A DNA stretch of 64,000 nt, taken from NCBI GenBank assembly GCA_022822905.1, contig JAJDYE010000041.1, positions 174,219 to 238,218 of the forward strand. Direction: 5' to 3'. The stretch's first letter is position 1; each line of letters starts with the position of its first letter. Below are positions 46,547-56,800 of this stretch, piece by piece. The DNA is from Acidimicrobiia bacterium (GTDB lineage Bacteria; Actinomycetota; Acidimicrobiia; Acidimicrobiales; Bin134). The notes under the pieces were generated by a model. That model was not told the DNA's origin. It was given only the letters and a program-made list of their open reading frames with translations, and did no database searches. Both the position numbers and the translations under genes were made by a program.

Positions 46547-46990
46547 TTAGCTGAGGATCATGGCCCGAATGGCTAGTCCGGCCAGAAAGAAGCTGCCGCC
46601 GGCGTAGAGCAGTTCGCGCCGATGGGAGAGCTGGATTCGATAGGCGTAGATGATGGCTACTGCGGCGATGGCCGCAAAGCCATAGAGGCGGTGCAGGTCG
46701 CCCGGATCTATGCCCGAGCGGTTCTCCAGCACCACGCCGACAATCACCTGGGCGAAGACGGTGCATTGGGCTGCGGCGATGAAAGCCCACAGCAGCCAGC
46801 CGCGCATCCGTGGTCGAAAGTGGGCGCCCAGAGCCCACCCCCCGGCAGCGGCGTTGGCCAACATCACCACCCAGGAGAACCAGTCGTGGAAGCCGGCCAG
46901 TTGCGTGGCAGCGAGAACCGACGCGGTGCTCACCTGAACAAGTCGGTGGCGAAGTCGCCTGTCCGGGGCGGTCCAGGAGCCACGAACCAC
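46547..46990 (-). CDS. four-TM membrane protein, hypothetical
   Basis: multiple hydrophobic segments, e.g. WLLWAFIAAAQCTVFAQVIVGVVL. Confidence 0.65.
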   Translation of the reverse strand: MVRGSWTAPDRRLRHRLVQVSTASVLAATQLAGFHDWFSWVVMLANAAAGGWALGAHFRPRMRGWLLWAFIAAAQCTVFAQVIVGVVLENRSGIDPGDLHRLYGFAAIAAVAIIYAYRIQLSHRRELLYAGGSFFLAGLAIRAMILS

Positions 46991-47721
46991 TCGGTGCTGA
47001 ACGCGTCGGCGAACTGCTCGTCGGTCATGGTGCCGAAGAAGGACTCGGCGGTGATCTGGCTGGTGTGGGCCAACATTGCGACTCGCTTGCGCTCCAGATA
47101 GGCGCTCACGTCTACCGCGTGGGTGATGTCGGCTTCCTCGGTGCCGAAATCGTCGCCCTCGAACCGCTCCACCTGCTCGGCGTCCATCTCCTCCAACGCT
47201 TCGGCAAACGACTCCACCTCGGCCATCTGGCGCTTGATCTGAGTGCGGTTCATGGTGACGTAGAACACTCTTTCAACCCCGGCCTGGCGGGCGGCCTCCA
47301 CCCCCACCCGGTGGACTTGGATGTGGTCGGGGTGGCCGTAGCCGCCGTGGTCGTCGTACACGGTGAGCACGTCGGCGGACTCCTCGGCCAAGATCCCGGC
47401 CACCCGCTCTACCGCCTCGTCGAAATCGGCTTGCCAGAAGCAGGCTGGGTTGTCGTTGGCCTCGTCGCCAGCCATGCCCGAGTCCTCGTAGCCCAAGAAC
47501 TCCACCCGGTGGGCACCGATGATCTCGGCCGCGTCATGGGTCTCTGCTGCTCGCCGCTCGCCCAGTGTTTCGCCCGGGCTCAGCGCGTCGGGAGCAACCT
47601 CGCCCTGCTCCCCTTTGGTGGCCACCACCAGCACCACCCGGTGGCCCTCGTCGGCCGCCTTCATCATGGTGCCCGAAGTGGCGATGGCCTCATCGTCGGG
47701 ATGGGCGTGGAAGTTCACCAT
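46930..47721 (-). CDS. PIG-L/LmbE family deacetylase
   Basis: MVNFHAHPDDEAIATSGTMMKAADEGHRVVLVVATKGEQGE; YGHPDHIQVHRVG. Confidence 0.92.
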   Translation of the reverse strand: MVNFHAHPDDEAIATSGTMMKAADEGHRVVLVVATKGEQGEVAPDALSPGETLGERRAAETHDAAEIIGAHRVEFLGYEDSGMAGDEANDNPACFWQADFDEAVERVAGILAEESADVLTVYDDHGGYGHPDHIQVHRVGVEAARQAGVERVFYVTMNRTQIKRQMAEVESFAEALEEMDAEQVERFEGDDFGTEEADITHAVDVSAYLERKRVAMLAHTSQITAESFFGTMTDEQFADAFSTEWFVAPGPPRTGDFATDLFR

Positions 47722-47729
47722 CGTTCCCA

Positions 47730-48866
47730 CTATTTGACGGCCCCCGATTCTTGTAGCGCAGCCACCCCAGCGGCATCGAAACCCCAATCGGCAAGCGCCT
47801 CGGCAGTGTGTTCACCAGGATGGGGGGCAGGACGGACAACCTGGGGCGGAGTGCGGCTGAACCGGGGTGCCGGGCCGGGCTGGGGAACTCCCCCCACATC
47901 GACGAATGTGCCCCGGGCGGCGTTGTGGGGATGCTCCGGAGCCTCGGCCAGGCTGAGCACCGGTGCGAAGCAGACGTCGGAGCCATCGAGTATCTGACAC
48001 CACTCGTCCCGGGTCTTGGCCTTGACTGCCTCGGTCAGCCGGACCCGCATCTCCGGCCAGGTGGAACGGTCGTTCTGGTCGATCCCTTGGGCATCGATTC
48101 CCAGCTTCTCCACCATCTCGGCGAAGAACTGCGGCTCCAGCGAGCCCAGTGAGATGTACTCGCCGTCGGCGCACTCGTAGACGTCGTAGAACCAAGCTCC
48201 GGTATCCAGCAGGTTGGTGCCTCGGGGCCCCCACGCTCCCAGGCCGTGCATGCCGTAGATCATGGTGATGAGCAGGGCAGAGCCCTCCACCATCGAGGCA
48301 TCCACCACCTGGCCCTGACCCGAGGTGCGGGCCTCCAGCATCCCGGCCACCATACCGAGAGCCAGCAGCATCCCTCCCCCGCCGAAGTCGCCGGCCAGAT
48401 TCACCGGCGGCACCGGCGCCTCGCCCTCCCGCCCGATGGCCCCCAGCACGCCCGACAGGGCGATGTAGTTGATGTCGTGGCCGGCCATGGACGCATACGG
48501 GCCGTCTTGGCCCCAACCGGTCATCCGCCCGTAAATCAGCCGGGGATTGCGGGCCAGGCATTCCTCGGGACCGATGCCCAAACGCTCGGCCACGCCGGGG
48601 CGAAATCCCTCGATCAGCCCGTCGGCGCTCTCCACCATCTTCAACACCGTCTCCACTCCGTCAGGATGCTTGAGGTCGACGCCCACACTGCGGCGCCCTC
48701 GGTTCAACACGTCGAAATGGGGCGTGTCGGGAATCTCGTCTCGGACCCGATCGGCGCGATCGATCCTCACCACATCGGCCCCCAGGTCGGCCAGCATCAT
48801 GGCGGCAAACGGACCCGGCCCAATGCCGGCGATCTCCACCACGCGAATGCCTTTGAGCGGTCCCAT
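47730..48866 (-). CDS. CaiB/BaiF family CoA-transferase (alpha-methylacyl-CoA racemase-like)
   Basis: MGPLKGIRVVEIAGIGPGPFAAMMLADLGADVVRIDR; LNRGRRSVGVDLKHPDG; GRMTGWGQDGP. Confidence 0.93.
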   Translation of the reverse strand: MGPLKGIRVVEIAGIGPGPFAAMMLADLGADVVRIDRADRVRDEIPDTPHFDVLNRGRRSVGVDLKHPDGVETVLKMVESADGLIEGFRPGVAERLGIGPEECLARNPRLIYGRMTGWGQDGPYASMAGHDINYIALSGVLGAIGREGEAPVPPVNLAGDFGGGGMLLALGMVAGMLEARTSGQGQVVDASMVEGSALLITMIYGMHGLGAWGPRGTNLLDTGAWFYDVYECADGEYISLGSLEPQFFAEMVEKLGIDAQGIDQNDRSTWPEMRVRLTEAVKAKTRDEWCQILDGSDVCFAPVLSLAEAPEHPHNAARGTFVDVGGVPQPGPAPRFSRTPPQVVRPAPHPGEHTAEALADWGFDAAGVAALQESGAVK

Positions 48867-48925
48867 GCTGCCTCCTGAGCTCTCCACCGCTCGGACAGTA
48901 CCCGCGTTTTCCCTGACTGCCCTGA

Positions 48926-49285
48926 TCAGGCCCAGCCCAACTCGTGTAGGCGGTCGTCTTCAATGCCGAAGTGGTGGGCCACCTCGTGGATGACGGTAAC
49001 GCGGACCTCCTCCACCACCTCGGCCTCGCTAATGCACCCCTCGCAGATCGGCAGCCGATAGATGTAGATGCGGTCGGGCAGAACCATCTCTCCCCCGCCG
49101 TAGTCGACCCGATCGGTGAGCGGGATTCCGTCGTACAGCCCCCAGATATCCGGGTCCTCCCCCTCCTCCTCCACCAGCACCACCACGTTCTCCATCATCT
49201 GGCCAAGGTCATCGGGAATGGAGTCCAGCGCCCGTCCCACCAATTCCTCAAACCGCTCCCGCGACACCGCAACCATCCCCTCCAT
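48926..49285 (-). CDS. zincin-like metallopeptidase
   Basis: MEGMVAVSRERFEELVGRALDSIPDDLGQMMENVVVLVEEE...VTVIHEVAHHFGIEDDRLHELGW (HExxHxxGxxD). Confidence 0.85.
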   Translation of the reverse strand: MEGMVAVSRERFEELVGRALDSIPDDLGQMMENVVVLVEEEGEDPDIWGLYDGIPLTDRVDYGGGEMVLPDRIYIYRLPICEGCISEAEVVEEVRVTVIHEVAHHFGIEDDRLHELGWA

Positions 49286-49366
49286 CCTCCCACTATTCCC
49301 AGGGCATGCCATCAACCCGGATGACTGTGCGGTCTGAACTGTCACTGGCCTCGGTACCTTGGTGGG

Positions 49367-50833
49367 GTGACCGGGTTGGAGGGGCTCTTGGAGGGGCTGA
49401 ACGAGCGGCAGCAGGCAGCGGTGGAAGCACCGGAGACTCCGCTGTGCATCCGGGCGGGGGCAGGCACCGGCAAGACCAGGGTGCTCACCCGCCGGATTGC
49501 CCACCAATCTGAGATTGGGGCCATCGACCCCAAACGCACGCTGGCCCTCACGTTCACCCGCAAAGCGGCCGATGAGCTGCGAAGCCGCCTGGCTGGGATG
49601 GGGCTGAGGGGATCGGTGAGCGCGGGCACCTTCCACAGCGCAGCGTTTTCCCAGTTGCGCACCCGCTGGGCCGAGCAGGGGGTTCGACCCCCAGAACTGC
49701 TCCAAGACAAGCGAGGCCTAGCGGCCAGGGCGGCGAAGCAGGCCGGAATGCGGCTGGCCAAGGCAGAGGTGCAGGACGCGGTGACCGAGATCGAATGGGC
49801 CAAGGCCCGCCGCATCACCCCCGATGGCTACCCCGCCGCCGCAGCCAGCCTTAACCGCTGGTCAGCTTTGGACCACGCAATGATCGTTGATCTCTACCAG
49901 CGATACGAGGCCGAGAAAACCAGGCGGCGGGTCGTGGATTTCGACGACCTGCTGATTCTGGCGCTGCGGGACCTGTCCGACGACGCTGACTACGCGGAGG
50001 CCCGCCGCTGGAGTTACCGGCACCTCTTCGTCGACGAGTTCCAGGACGTGAACAAGCTCCAATTCGACTTACTGCGGGCCTGGCTGGGAGATCGCACCGA
50101 CCTCTGTGCGGTGGGCGACCCCAACCAGGCCATTTACAGCTGGAACGGCGCTGACTCCCAATACATCGAGCGGTTTGGCGAATGGTTCGCGGGAGCAGAG
50201 GTGCTCGAACTGTTGGACAACTATCGTTCTACCCCCCAGATCCTGGCCGCGGGCCGAGCAGTATTGCCCTCGGGGGCAGCGTCGCTGGTTTCCCACCGTC
50301 TCGACGGACCCCGGCCGACCGTCAGCACCCACGCCGACGACTTCGACGAGGCGGCCACCATCGCCCGTGCTCTGCGCGACGCCAAGGGGCCCGAGACGGC
50401 CTGGTCGTCGATGGCTGTGCTGGCCCGCACCAATGCCCAGACCGCCAAACTGGCGACCGCTCTGCGCCAGGCCGGAATTCCCTATCGGGTTCGAATCGAC
50501 ACCCATCGCACCGAAACCGACGACGGTGCCAGCCTCCCCGACGGCGCCAGCCCCCCAGTCAGCGCCGACGCGGTGGATGTGGCCACTTTCCACGCCGCCA
50601 AGGGGCTGGAATGGCCCATTGTCCATTTGGCCGGCCTCGAGCAGGGTCTGGTGCCCATCAGCCGGGCCCAGACACCAGCCGAGGTCGCCGAAGAACGGCG
50701 GCTGCTCTACGTGGCAATCACCCGAGCCGAGCGCGAGCTGCACTGCCACTGGGCTTCGCAGCGGGCATTTGGGGACCGGATCGCAAATCGCTCCCCCTCG
50801 CCGTATCTCAACAACATCCTCAGCGCGGTCTAG
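49367..50833 (+). CDS. compact UvrD/PcrA-type SF1 helicase (488 aa)
   Basis: RAGAGTGKTRVLTRRIA, LFVDEFQDVNKLQ, AVGDPNQAIYSWNGAD, ATFHAAKGLEW, LLYVAITRAERELH. Confidence 0.9.
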   Translation: MTGLEGLLEGLNERQQAAVEAPETPLCIRAGAGTGKTRVLTRRIAHQSEIGAIDPKRTLALTFTRKAADELRSRLAGMGLRGSVSAGTFHSAAFSQLRTRWAEQGVRPPELLQDKRGLAARAAKQAGMRLAKAEVQDAVTEIEWAKARRITPDGYPAAAASLNRWSALDHAMIVDLYQRYEAEKTRRRVVDFDDLLILALRDLSDDADYAEARRWSYRHLFVDEFQDVNKLQFDLLRAWLGDRTDLCAVGDPNQAIYSWNGADSQYIERFGEWFAGAEVLELLDNYRSTPQILAAGRAVLPSGAASLVSHRLDGPRPTVSTHADDFDEAATIARALRDAKGPETAWSSMAVLARTNAQTAKLATALRQAGIPYRVRIDTHRTETDDGASLPDGASPPVSADAVDVATFHAAKGLEWPIVHLAGLEQGLVPISRAQTPAEVAEERRLLYVAITRAERELHCHWASQRAFGDRIANRSPSPYLNNILSAV

Positions 50834-52980
50834 AGATCGAAGGGGATGAGCACCACCACCACGGTGGCGTCGCAGTCCCGGAGCACCTGTTCCACGCGGT
50901 GGCCCAAGAACGGGCGGTCGCCGACGCGGCGGAGGTTGGCGCCCATGACCACCAGATCAGCTTCTATGTCTCGTGACAGCTTCAATATCTCATCGGCCGG
51001 CGAGGTGCCGTCCATGACCGCCGTCTGGGTTGTTGCCCCGAGTTCATGGGCGAGCGTCTCGGCTTGGGCCACCACTTGCACGCCGACGATAGAGCCGCTG
51101 CGGGCAATCATCCGGCGGCTGAACAGCGACGGCAGACCGGCAGGCTCGCTCCTCACCGTGTTGACGTGGGTGAGGTGCAGTTCGGTGCCGAGTTGGGCGC
51201 TGAGGTTGAAGGCCACCTCCTGGGCGGCCCGTGACACCGGGCTGCCGGTTACCGGCACCACCGCCCGGCTGTACGCCCCCGGCAGTGGGCGGTCTTGGTT
51301 CCTTGCCCGGCGCACCACCACCACCGGGATGGGGCTCTCCGACAGAACCCCGTCTACCAGGGGCGAGATCACCTGCATGGTGTCGGCGTAGTCCTGAGCA
51401 CCCAGCCCGATAACGCCGAACCCCAGCCGACTCTCATCGATGATGGCTCGAACCGGGTCGTCATGGCGCACCCGGCGGTGCTCCAAAGCCCGGTCGTGCA
51501 GCACGTTGCGCAGCGGCGTGATGTCCACTTCAGCGTCTCGGTCGCCCACGGTGAGCACGGTGGCCCCGGCCTCGATCGGCCAAGCGAAGTGCAGTATTTG
51601 GGCCGCGGCAATCGACTCAGGGCCGCCGCGGCTGGGCAGCAGCAGCCTTGACGTCCGCACCACCAGATTGCGGCTCAGCGCCTGCTCCCGGCCCAGCCGC
51701 TCCTGCTCGTCGGGGGTTCCCTGCCAGTTGTTCACCACTCCCCGCAGGGTGGCCGAGGCGAACAGCGAAGTGAGCACCGGCACCAGCACGATCACCGAGA
51801 AGGCAGTGGGGCTGAACACTCCGACGCTCAACCCCACGGTGGCAATGACGATCTCGAGGGTCCCCCGGGCGTTCAGTCCTGCGCCCAAGGCCAGTCCCGC
51901 CCGGTGGGTGCGGCCCGCGAGGCGGGCGCCGCCGTAGGCCCCGGCAAACTTGAAGACGATCGCCACCGCAAGCACGATCAAGGCCCACCAAAGGGCCTCG
52001 GCATTGTTCAACAAGCGGAGATCTACCTGCAAGCCGGCGGTGGCGAAGAAAACCGGTGCGAACAAGGCGTTGGTCAGGCCTTCGAGGTGGTGGATCACGT
52101 CCTCGTGCTGGAATCGGGACCGGTGCAGCACCACCCCGGCGACAAACGCCCCCAACACCGCTTCCACCTTCAGCCACTCAGTGGCCACTCCGAATCCCAG
52201 CATGGTCACTATGGCCACGCCCAGTGCCGCGGCCAGGCTGCCCCCAGTGCGCCGCACCTGCCGCAGCAGCAGGTCCACCAAGCGCTGGCCCACTGTCAGT
52301 GCCAACACCCCGAATGCCGCAATCCCCCCCAGTGTGACCAACACCTGCCCGGCCGACACTCCGCCTGAGGTGGCCAAGCCGGTGAACACGCCCAACAAGA
52401 TCCAGCCGATCACATCGTTGGCCATGCCCGCGGCCACGGTGATCTGGCCGAAGTCCCGCCGCATCAGGCCCAGTTCGCTCAGAATCTTGGCAACCACCGC
52501 CAATGAAGACACGGCGAGCGCCAGGGCCACGAACAGCGTGAACGTGAGCCGTTCGGCATCCTCGCCCAAGAACAGGGAGGGCAGCAGCAGGCCGACCACA
52601 ATGCCGCCGATCAGCGGCACCACAAGGCTGCCCGCGGTAACCAGCAGCGCAGACCGCCCCAGCTTGGTGATGAGCCCCAAGTCGGTCTCGAAACCGGTCA
52701 CCACCAACAGCAGTGCCACCCCCACCCAGCTAACGGCGGCCAGCAAGGTCCATTGCGCGCCCTGGCCGATCTCCGGCAAGAACCACTCGAAGCCCGACTC
52801 CCACACCACCCCGAACACCGACGGCCCCAGCACCAGACCAGCCAGGAGCGCTCCCACCACCGAGGGCAACCCCACTCTTCTCATCACCAGGCCGAAGAGA
52901 TGGGACGCAGCCACCAGCACCAGGATGTTGACCCAAAAGACCAGGAGGTCGAACCCTCCCGTTTCGGCGGCAAATACCAT
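50830..52980 (-). CDS. CPA2-type cation:proton antiporter with C-terminal universal-stress-protein-like domain
   Basis: LVVAASHLFGLVMRRVGLPSVVGALLAGLVLGP..., many TM segments; C-terminal ADEILKLSRDIEADLVVMGANLRRVGDRPFLGHRVEQVLRDCDATVVVV. Confidence 0.9.
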   Translation of the reverse strand: MVFAAETGGFDLLVFWVNILVLVAASHLFGLVMRRVGLPSVVGALLAGLVLGPSVFGVVWESGFEWFLPEIGQGAQWTLLAAVSWVGVALLLVVTGFETDLGLITKLGRSALLVTAGSLVVPLIGGIVVGLLLPSLFLGEDAERLTFTLFVALALAVSSLAVVAKILSELGLMRRDFGQITVAAGMANDVIGWILLGVFTGLATSGGVSAGQVLVTLGGIAAFGVLALTVGQRLVDLLLRQVRRTGGSLAAALGVAIVTMLGFGVATEWLKVEAVLGAFVAGVVLHRSRFQHEDVIHHLEGLTNALFAPVFFATAGLQVDLRLLNNAEALWWALIVLAVAIVFKFAGAYGGARLAGRTHRAGLALGAGLNARGTLEIVIATVGLSVGVFSPTAFSVIVLVPVLTSLFASATLRGVVNNWQGTPDEQERLGREQALSRNLVVRTSRLLLPSRGGPESIAAAQILHFAWPIEAGATVLTVGDRDAEVDITPLRNVLHDRALEHRRVRHDDPVRAIIDESRLGFGVIGLGAQDYADTMQVISPLVDGVLSESPIPVVVVRRARNQDRPLPGAYSRAVVPVTGSPVSRAAQEVAFNLSAQLGTELHLTHVNTVRSEPAGLPSLFSRRMIARSGSIVGVQVVAQAETLAHELGATTQTAVMDGTSPADEILKLSRDIEADLVVMGANLRRVGDRPFLGHRVEQVLRDCDATVVVVLIPFDL

Positions 52981-52987
52981 CGCGGCC

Positions 52988-53812
52988 TCAGGCGCCCCTG
53001 GCAGCTTCGTCCCAGTCGAAGTCGACCACCACCGGGGCGTGGTCCGACGGCTTCTCCCCTTTGCGGGCGTTGCGGTCCATGAGCACCGTGGTCACCTGTT
53101 GGGCCAGCGGCTCGGTGGCCATCACCATGTCGATGCGCATGCCCTGGCGCTTGTGGAACCGTCCCGCCTGGTAGTCCCAAAAGGTGTACAAGCCGTCGTC
53201 GGGCCACCGCTGGCGGAACACATCCACCAGTCCCCAGTCGGCCACCGCGCCAAACGCCTCGCGTTCGGGCTCACTCACATGGGTGAGCCCTTCGAAGTCG
53301 GCGATGTCCCATACGTCGTTGTCGGCCGGGGCCACGTTGAAGTCGCCGGCCACCACCACCGGCGCGTTGGCATCGGCGTTGGCCTCGAGATGAGACCGGA
53401 GCCGGCCCAGCCAGTGGAGCTTGTAGTGATAGTGGTCGTGGCCCAGCTCTCGCCCGTTGGGGATGTAGGCGCTGGCCACTCGCACTCCCCCGCAGGTGGC
53501 CCACACGATGCGGGCATCGGGATCGGCGTCGCCGCCGTCGGCGAACCCGTTGCCGGGATCGGCCAGCCCCACCCGGCTCAGTATGGCCACCCCGTTCCAC
53601 CTTCCCTGTCCGTGGTGAGCCCACTCGTAGCCCATTGCCTCAAAGGCCAGGCCGGGAAAGGCATCGTCGGCCATCTTGGTCTCCTGCATGCACAGCACAT
53701 CGGGTTCGGCCAGCTCCAGCCACTCTTCCACTCGGGGCATGCGGGCGTTCAGGGAGTTCACATTCCAGGTGGCCAGCCGCACTCCCAGAACCTTAGTGGT
53801 CCCGAAGTTCAT
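52988..53812 (-). CDS. xthA: Exodeoxyribonuclease III
   Basis: VRLATWNVNSLNARMPRVEEWLELAEPDVLCMQETKMADDAFP; GDFNVAPADNDVWD; SDHAPVVVDF. Confidence 0.93.
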   Translation of the reverse strand: MNFGTTKVLGVRLATWNVNSLNARMPRVEEWLELAEPDVLCMQETKMADDAFPGLAFEAMGYEWAHHGQGRWNGVAILSRVGLADPGNGFADGGDADPDARIVWATCGGVRVASAYIPNGRELGHDHYHYKLHWLGRLRSHLEANADANAPVVVAGDFNVAPADNDVWDIADFEGLTHVSEPEREAFGAVADWGLVDVFRQRWPDDGLYTFWDYQAGRFHKRQGMRIDMVMATEPLAQQVTTVLMDRNARKGEKPSDHAPVVVDFDWDEAARGA

Positions 53813-53823
53813 AGACTCTCCCC

Positions 53824-56800
53824 ATGGCCCCAGACCCGGAGTCGATGGTCGGCCAGAACGCCTGGCTGGTGGACGAGATGCACCGTCAGTACCTGGACGA
53901 CCCAAAGTCGGTCAGCGAGAGCTGGCAGGACTTCTTCTCCGACTACCGACCCGACCGGGTTCTCCCCGACTCGGACGCCCCTGAGACCCCGCCCCCGCCG
54001 GCGCCCGAGCCCGATGAGGCCCCTGAGCCTCCTCCAGGGGACCCGCTGCGGGGGGCGGCGGCCCGCATTGCCCGCAACATGGAGGCCAGCCTGGCCGTCC
54101 CCACTGCCACCAGCTTCCGGGAAGTCCCGGCCAAGCTGCTCGACGTGAACCGCCGGATCGTCAACGGCTATCTGGGACGCACCGACGGCCGCAAGGTGTC
54201 GTACACCCATCTGATCGCCTACGCCGTGGTGCAGGCCATCGCCCGCCACATGCCGGTGATGAACTCCACCTTCGTCGATGGCGACAACGGCCCTCGGGTA
54301 GTGCGCCATCCCCACATCGGCCTGGGCATCGCCGTAGACGTGGAGAAGGCCGACGGGTCCCGCTCACTTCTGGTGCCGTGCTTGCCCGAAGCCGACACGC
54401 TGGACTTCCCCAACTTCGTCGAGCTCTACGACACCATGATCCGCAAAGTGCGGAGCAATGATCTGAGCCCCGACGACTTTGCGGGCGTCACCGTCAGCAT
54501 CACCAACCCCGGCACCCTGGGCACGGTGCAGTCGGTGCCCCGGCTCATGCCCGGCCAAGGGGTCATCGTCGGCGTGGGCACGATTGACTATCCCACGGCC
54601 TATCAGGCCGCCGACTCCCGAACGCTGGCCGACCTGGGGGTGTCGAAGGTGATCACCCTGTCGTCCACCTACGACCACCGCATCATCCAGGGTGCCGAGT
54701 CGGGGATGTTCCTGGGCGCGGTTCACGAACTGCTGCTGGGCAAGCACAACTTCTACGACGACATATTCCGTGCGGTGGGCGTGCCTTATGAAGCAGTTCG
54801 CTGGCGGCCCGACATCTTGCCCCTCGACCGAGAGCAGGCCGTGATCACCAAGCAAGTGCAGGTGAACGCGCTCATCAACATGCACCGAGTGCGAGGGCAC
54901 CTCATCGCCGACCTCGACCCTCTGTCGGCCAACGAACCCGAGATGCACGCCGAGCTCGATCCAGCCACCTACGGCCTCACCATCTGGGACCTCGACCGGG
55001 AGTTCCTCACCACCGGGCTAGGCGGCATCGACATGGGCCAGCCCGACGGCAAGATGCCGCTGGGCGAGATCCTGCACGTGCTCCGCAATGCCTACTGCCG
55101 CACCGTCGGGGTGGAGTACATGCACATCCAGGATCCCGACGAGAAGCAGTGGATCCAAGAGCAGGTGGAGGGACTGGGCGCTCCGGCGGGGCTGGAAGAG
55201 AAGCTGCACATCTTGGATCGGCTGAACGCGGCCGAGGCGCTGGAACGATTCTTGGACACAAAGTACGTAGGCCAGAAGCGCTTCGGGATCGAGGGCGCCG
55301 AGAGCGCCATCGTGGTGCTGGATTCGGTGCTGGGAAAGGCCGCCGACCTGGGCATGGCCTCGGCGATCATGGGCATGGCCCACCGGGGACGGCTCAACGT
55401 GCTGGTGAACATCGTGGGCAAGGACTACGGACAGCTCTTCGGTGAGTTCGAAGGGAACCTGGATGAGTCGTCTACCCAGGGGTCGGGTGACGTGAAATAC
55501 CACCTGGGAATGACCTCGGAGTTCGAGAGCATGGCGGGCAACCGCATCCCAGTGGAGCTGGCCGCCAACCCGTCGCACTTGGAGGCGGTGAACCCGGTAG
55601 TGGAGGGCATGGTCCGGGCCCGCTTGGACGACCTCAGCCACGACCAAGGCGAACACAGCCCGGTCAGCGGGCTGGTGAGGGGCCAGGTGGCCGACGAGGA
55701 TGACCGCTGTCCGGTGCTTCCCGTGCTGGTCCACGGCGACGCCGCCTTTGCCGGTCAGGGGGTGGTGAGCGAGACCTTGAACCTGTCGCTGATCGAGGGA
55801 TATCGCACCGGGGGCACCGTGCATTTGGTGATCAACAACCAGGTGGGGTTCACCACGACGGCTGAGTCGGCTCGCTCCAGCTATTACTGCACGGATGTGG
55901 CCAAGATGATCCAAGCGCCCATCTTCCACGTGAACGGCGACGATCCCGAGGCCTGCGCCCGAGTGGCCCTTTTGGCGCTGGCCTACCGCAATCACTTCCA
56001 CAAAGACGTAGTGATCGACATGTGGTGCTACCGCCGCCAGGGGCACAACGAGGCCGACGACCCCAGCTACACCCAGCCGGAGATGTACCGGCGGATCGAG
56101 AGCCACCGCTCGGTGCGAAAGCGGTACGTGGAATCGCTGGTGAAGCGGGGGGACATCACCCTGGACGAGGCCGAACAGGCCATGGACGAATTCCGGGCCA
56201 AACTCCAGAAGGCGCTGGAGGAAACCCGGGACCACACCTCCGACGAATCGCTGGGGGAAACCGTTGGATCTGCGAATGCCGCCAGCAGAGATCTTCAGCT
56301 GTCGATTTCGGAAGGGCTGGCCGACCCCACTCCCCACGTTGCGCCCCCCGTGGACACCGGCGTGTCGGAAAGGCAGATCAGGCGGGTGTTCGACGTGCTC
56401 ACCTCGGTGCCCGACGGGTTTGTGCTCCACCCCAAACTGGCCCGCCAGTTCGAGGCCCGAGACAAGATGATGGCCGAGGGCATGGTGGACTGGGGGCTAG
56501 CCGAGGCGTTGGCCTTCGGCACCCTGCTTGATGAGGGAACATCGATCCGCCTGGCCGGCCAGGACTCCCGCCGGGGAACGTTCTCCCATCGCCACAGCAC
56601 CCTGGTGTGCAACCAAACGGCCCGGGAGCACTGCCCGCTGGCCGAACTGGCCCGCAGTGGTACCAAGTTGTGGGTGTACGACTCGCTGCTCTCGGAATAT
56701 GCAGCCCTAGGCTTCGAATACGGCTACTCCGTAGGCGACACCAATGCGATGGTCCTCTGGGAGGCCCAATTCGGCGACTTCGTCAATGGTGCGCAGATCA

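Noticed and set aside
51950-54148. 732-aa plus-strand ORF across the antiporter and xthA
   Set aside because: Antisense to two well-supported genes and runs out of frame into kgd; composition (Ser/Thr/Pro/Ala) typical of GC-rich shadow frames
55018-56430. 470-aa minus-strand ORF within kgd
   Set aside because: Antisense to conserved E1 domain sequence; His/Arg/Gly-rich artefact
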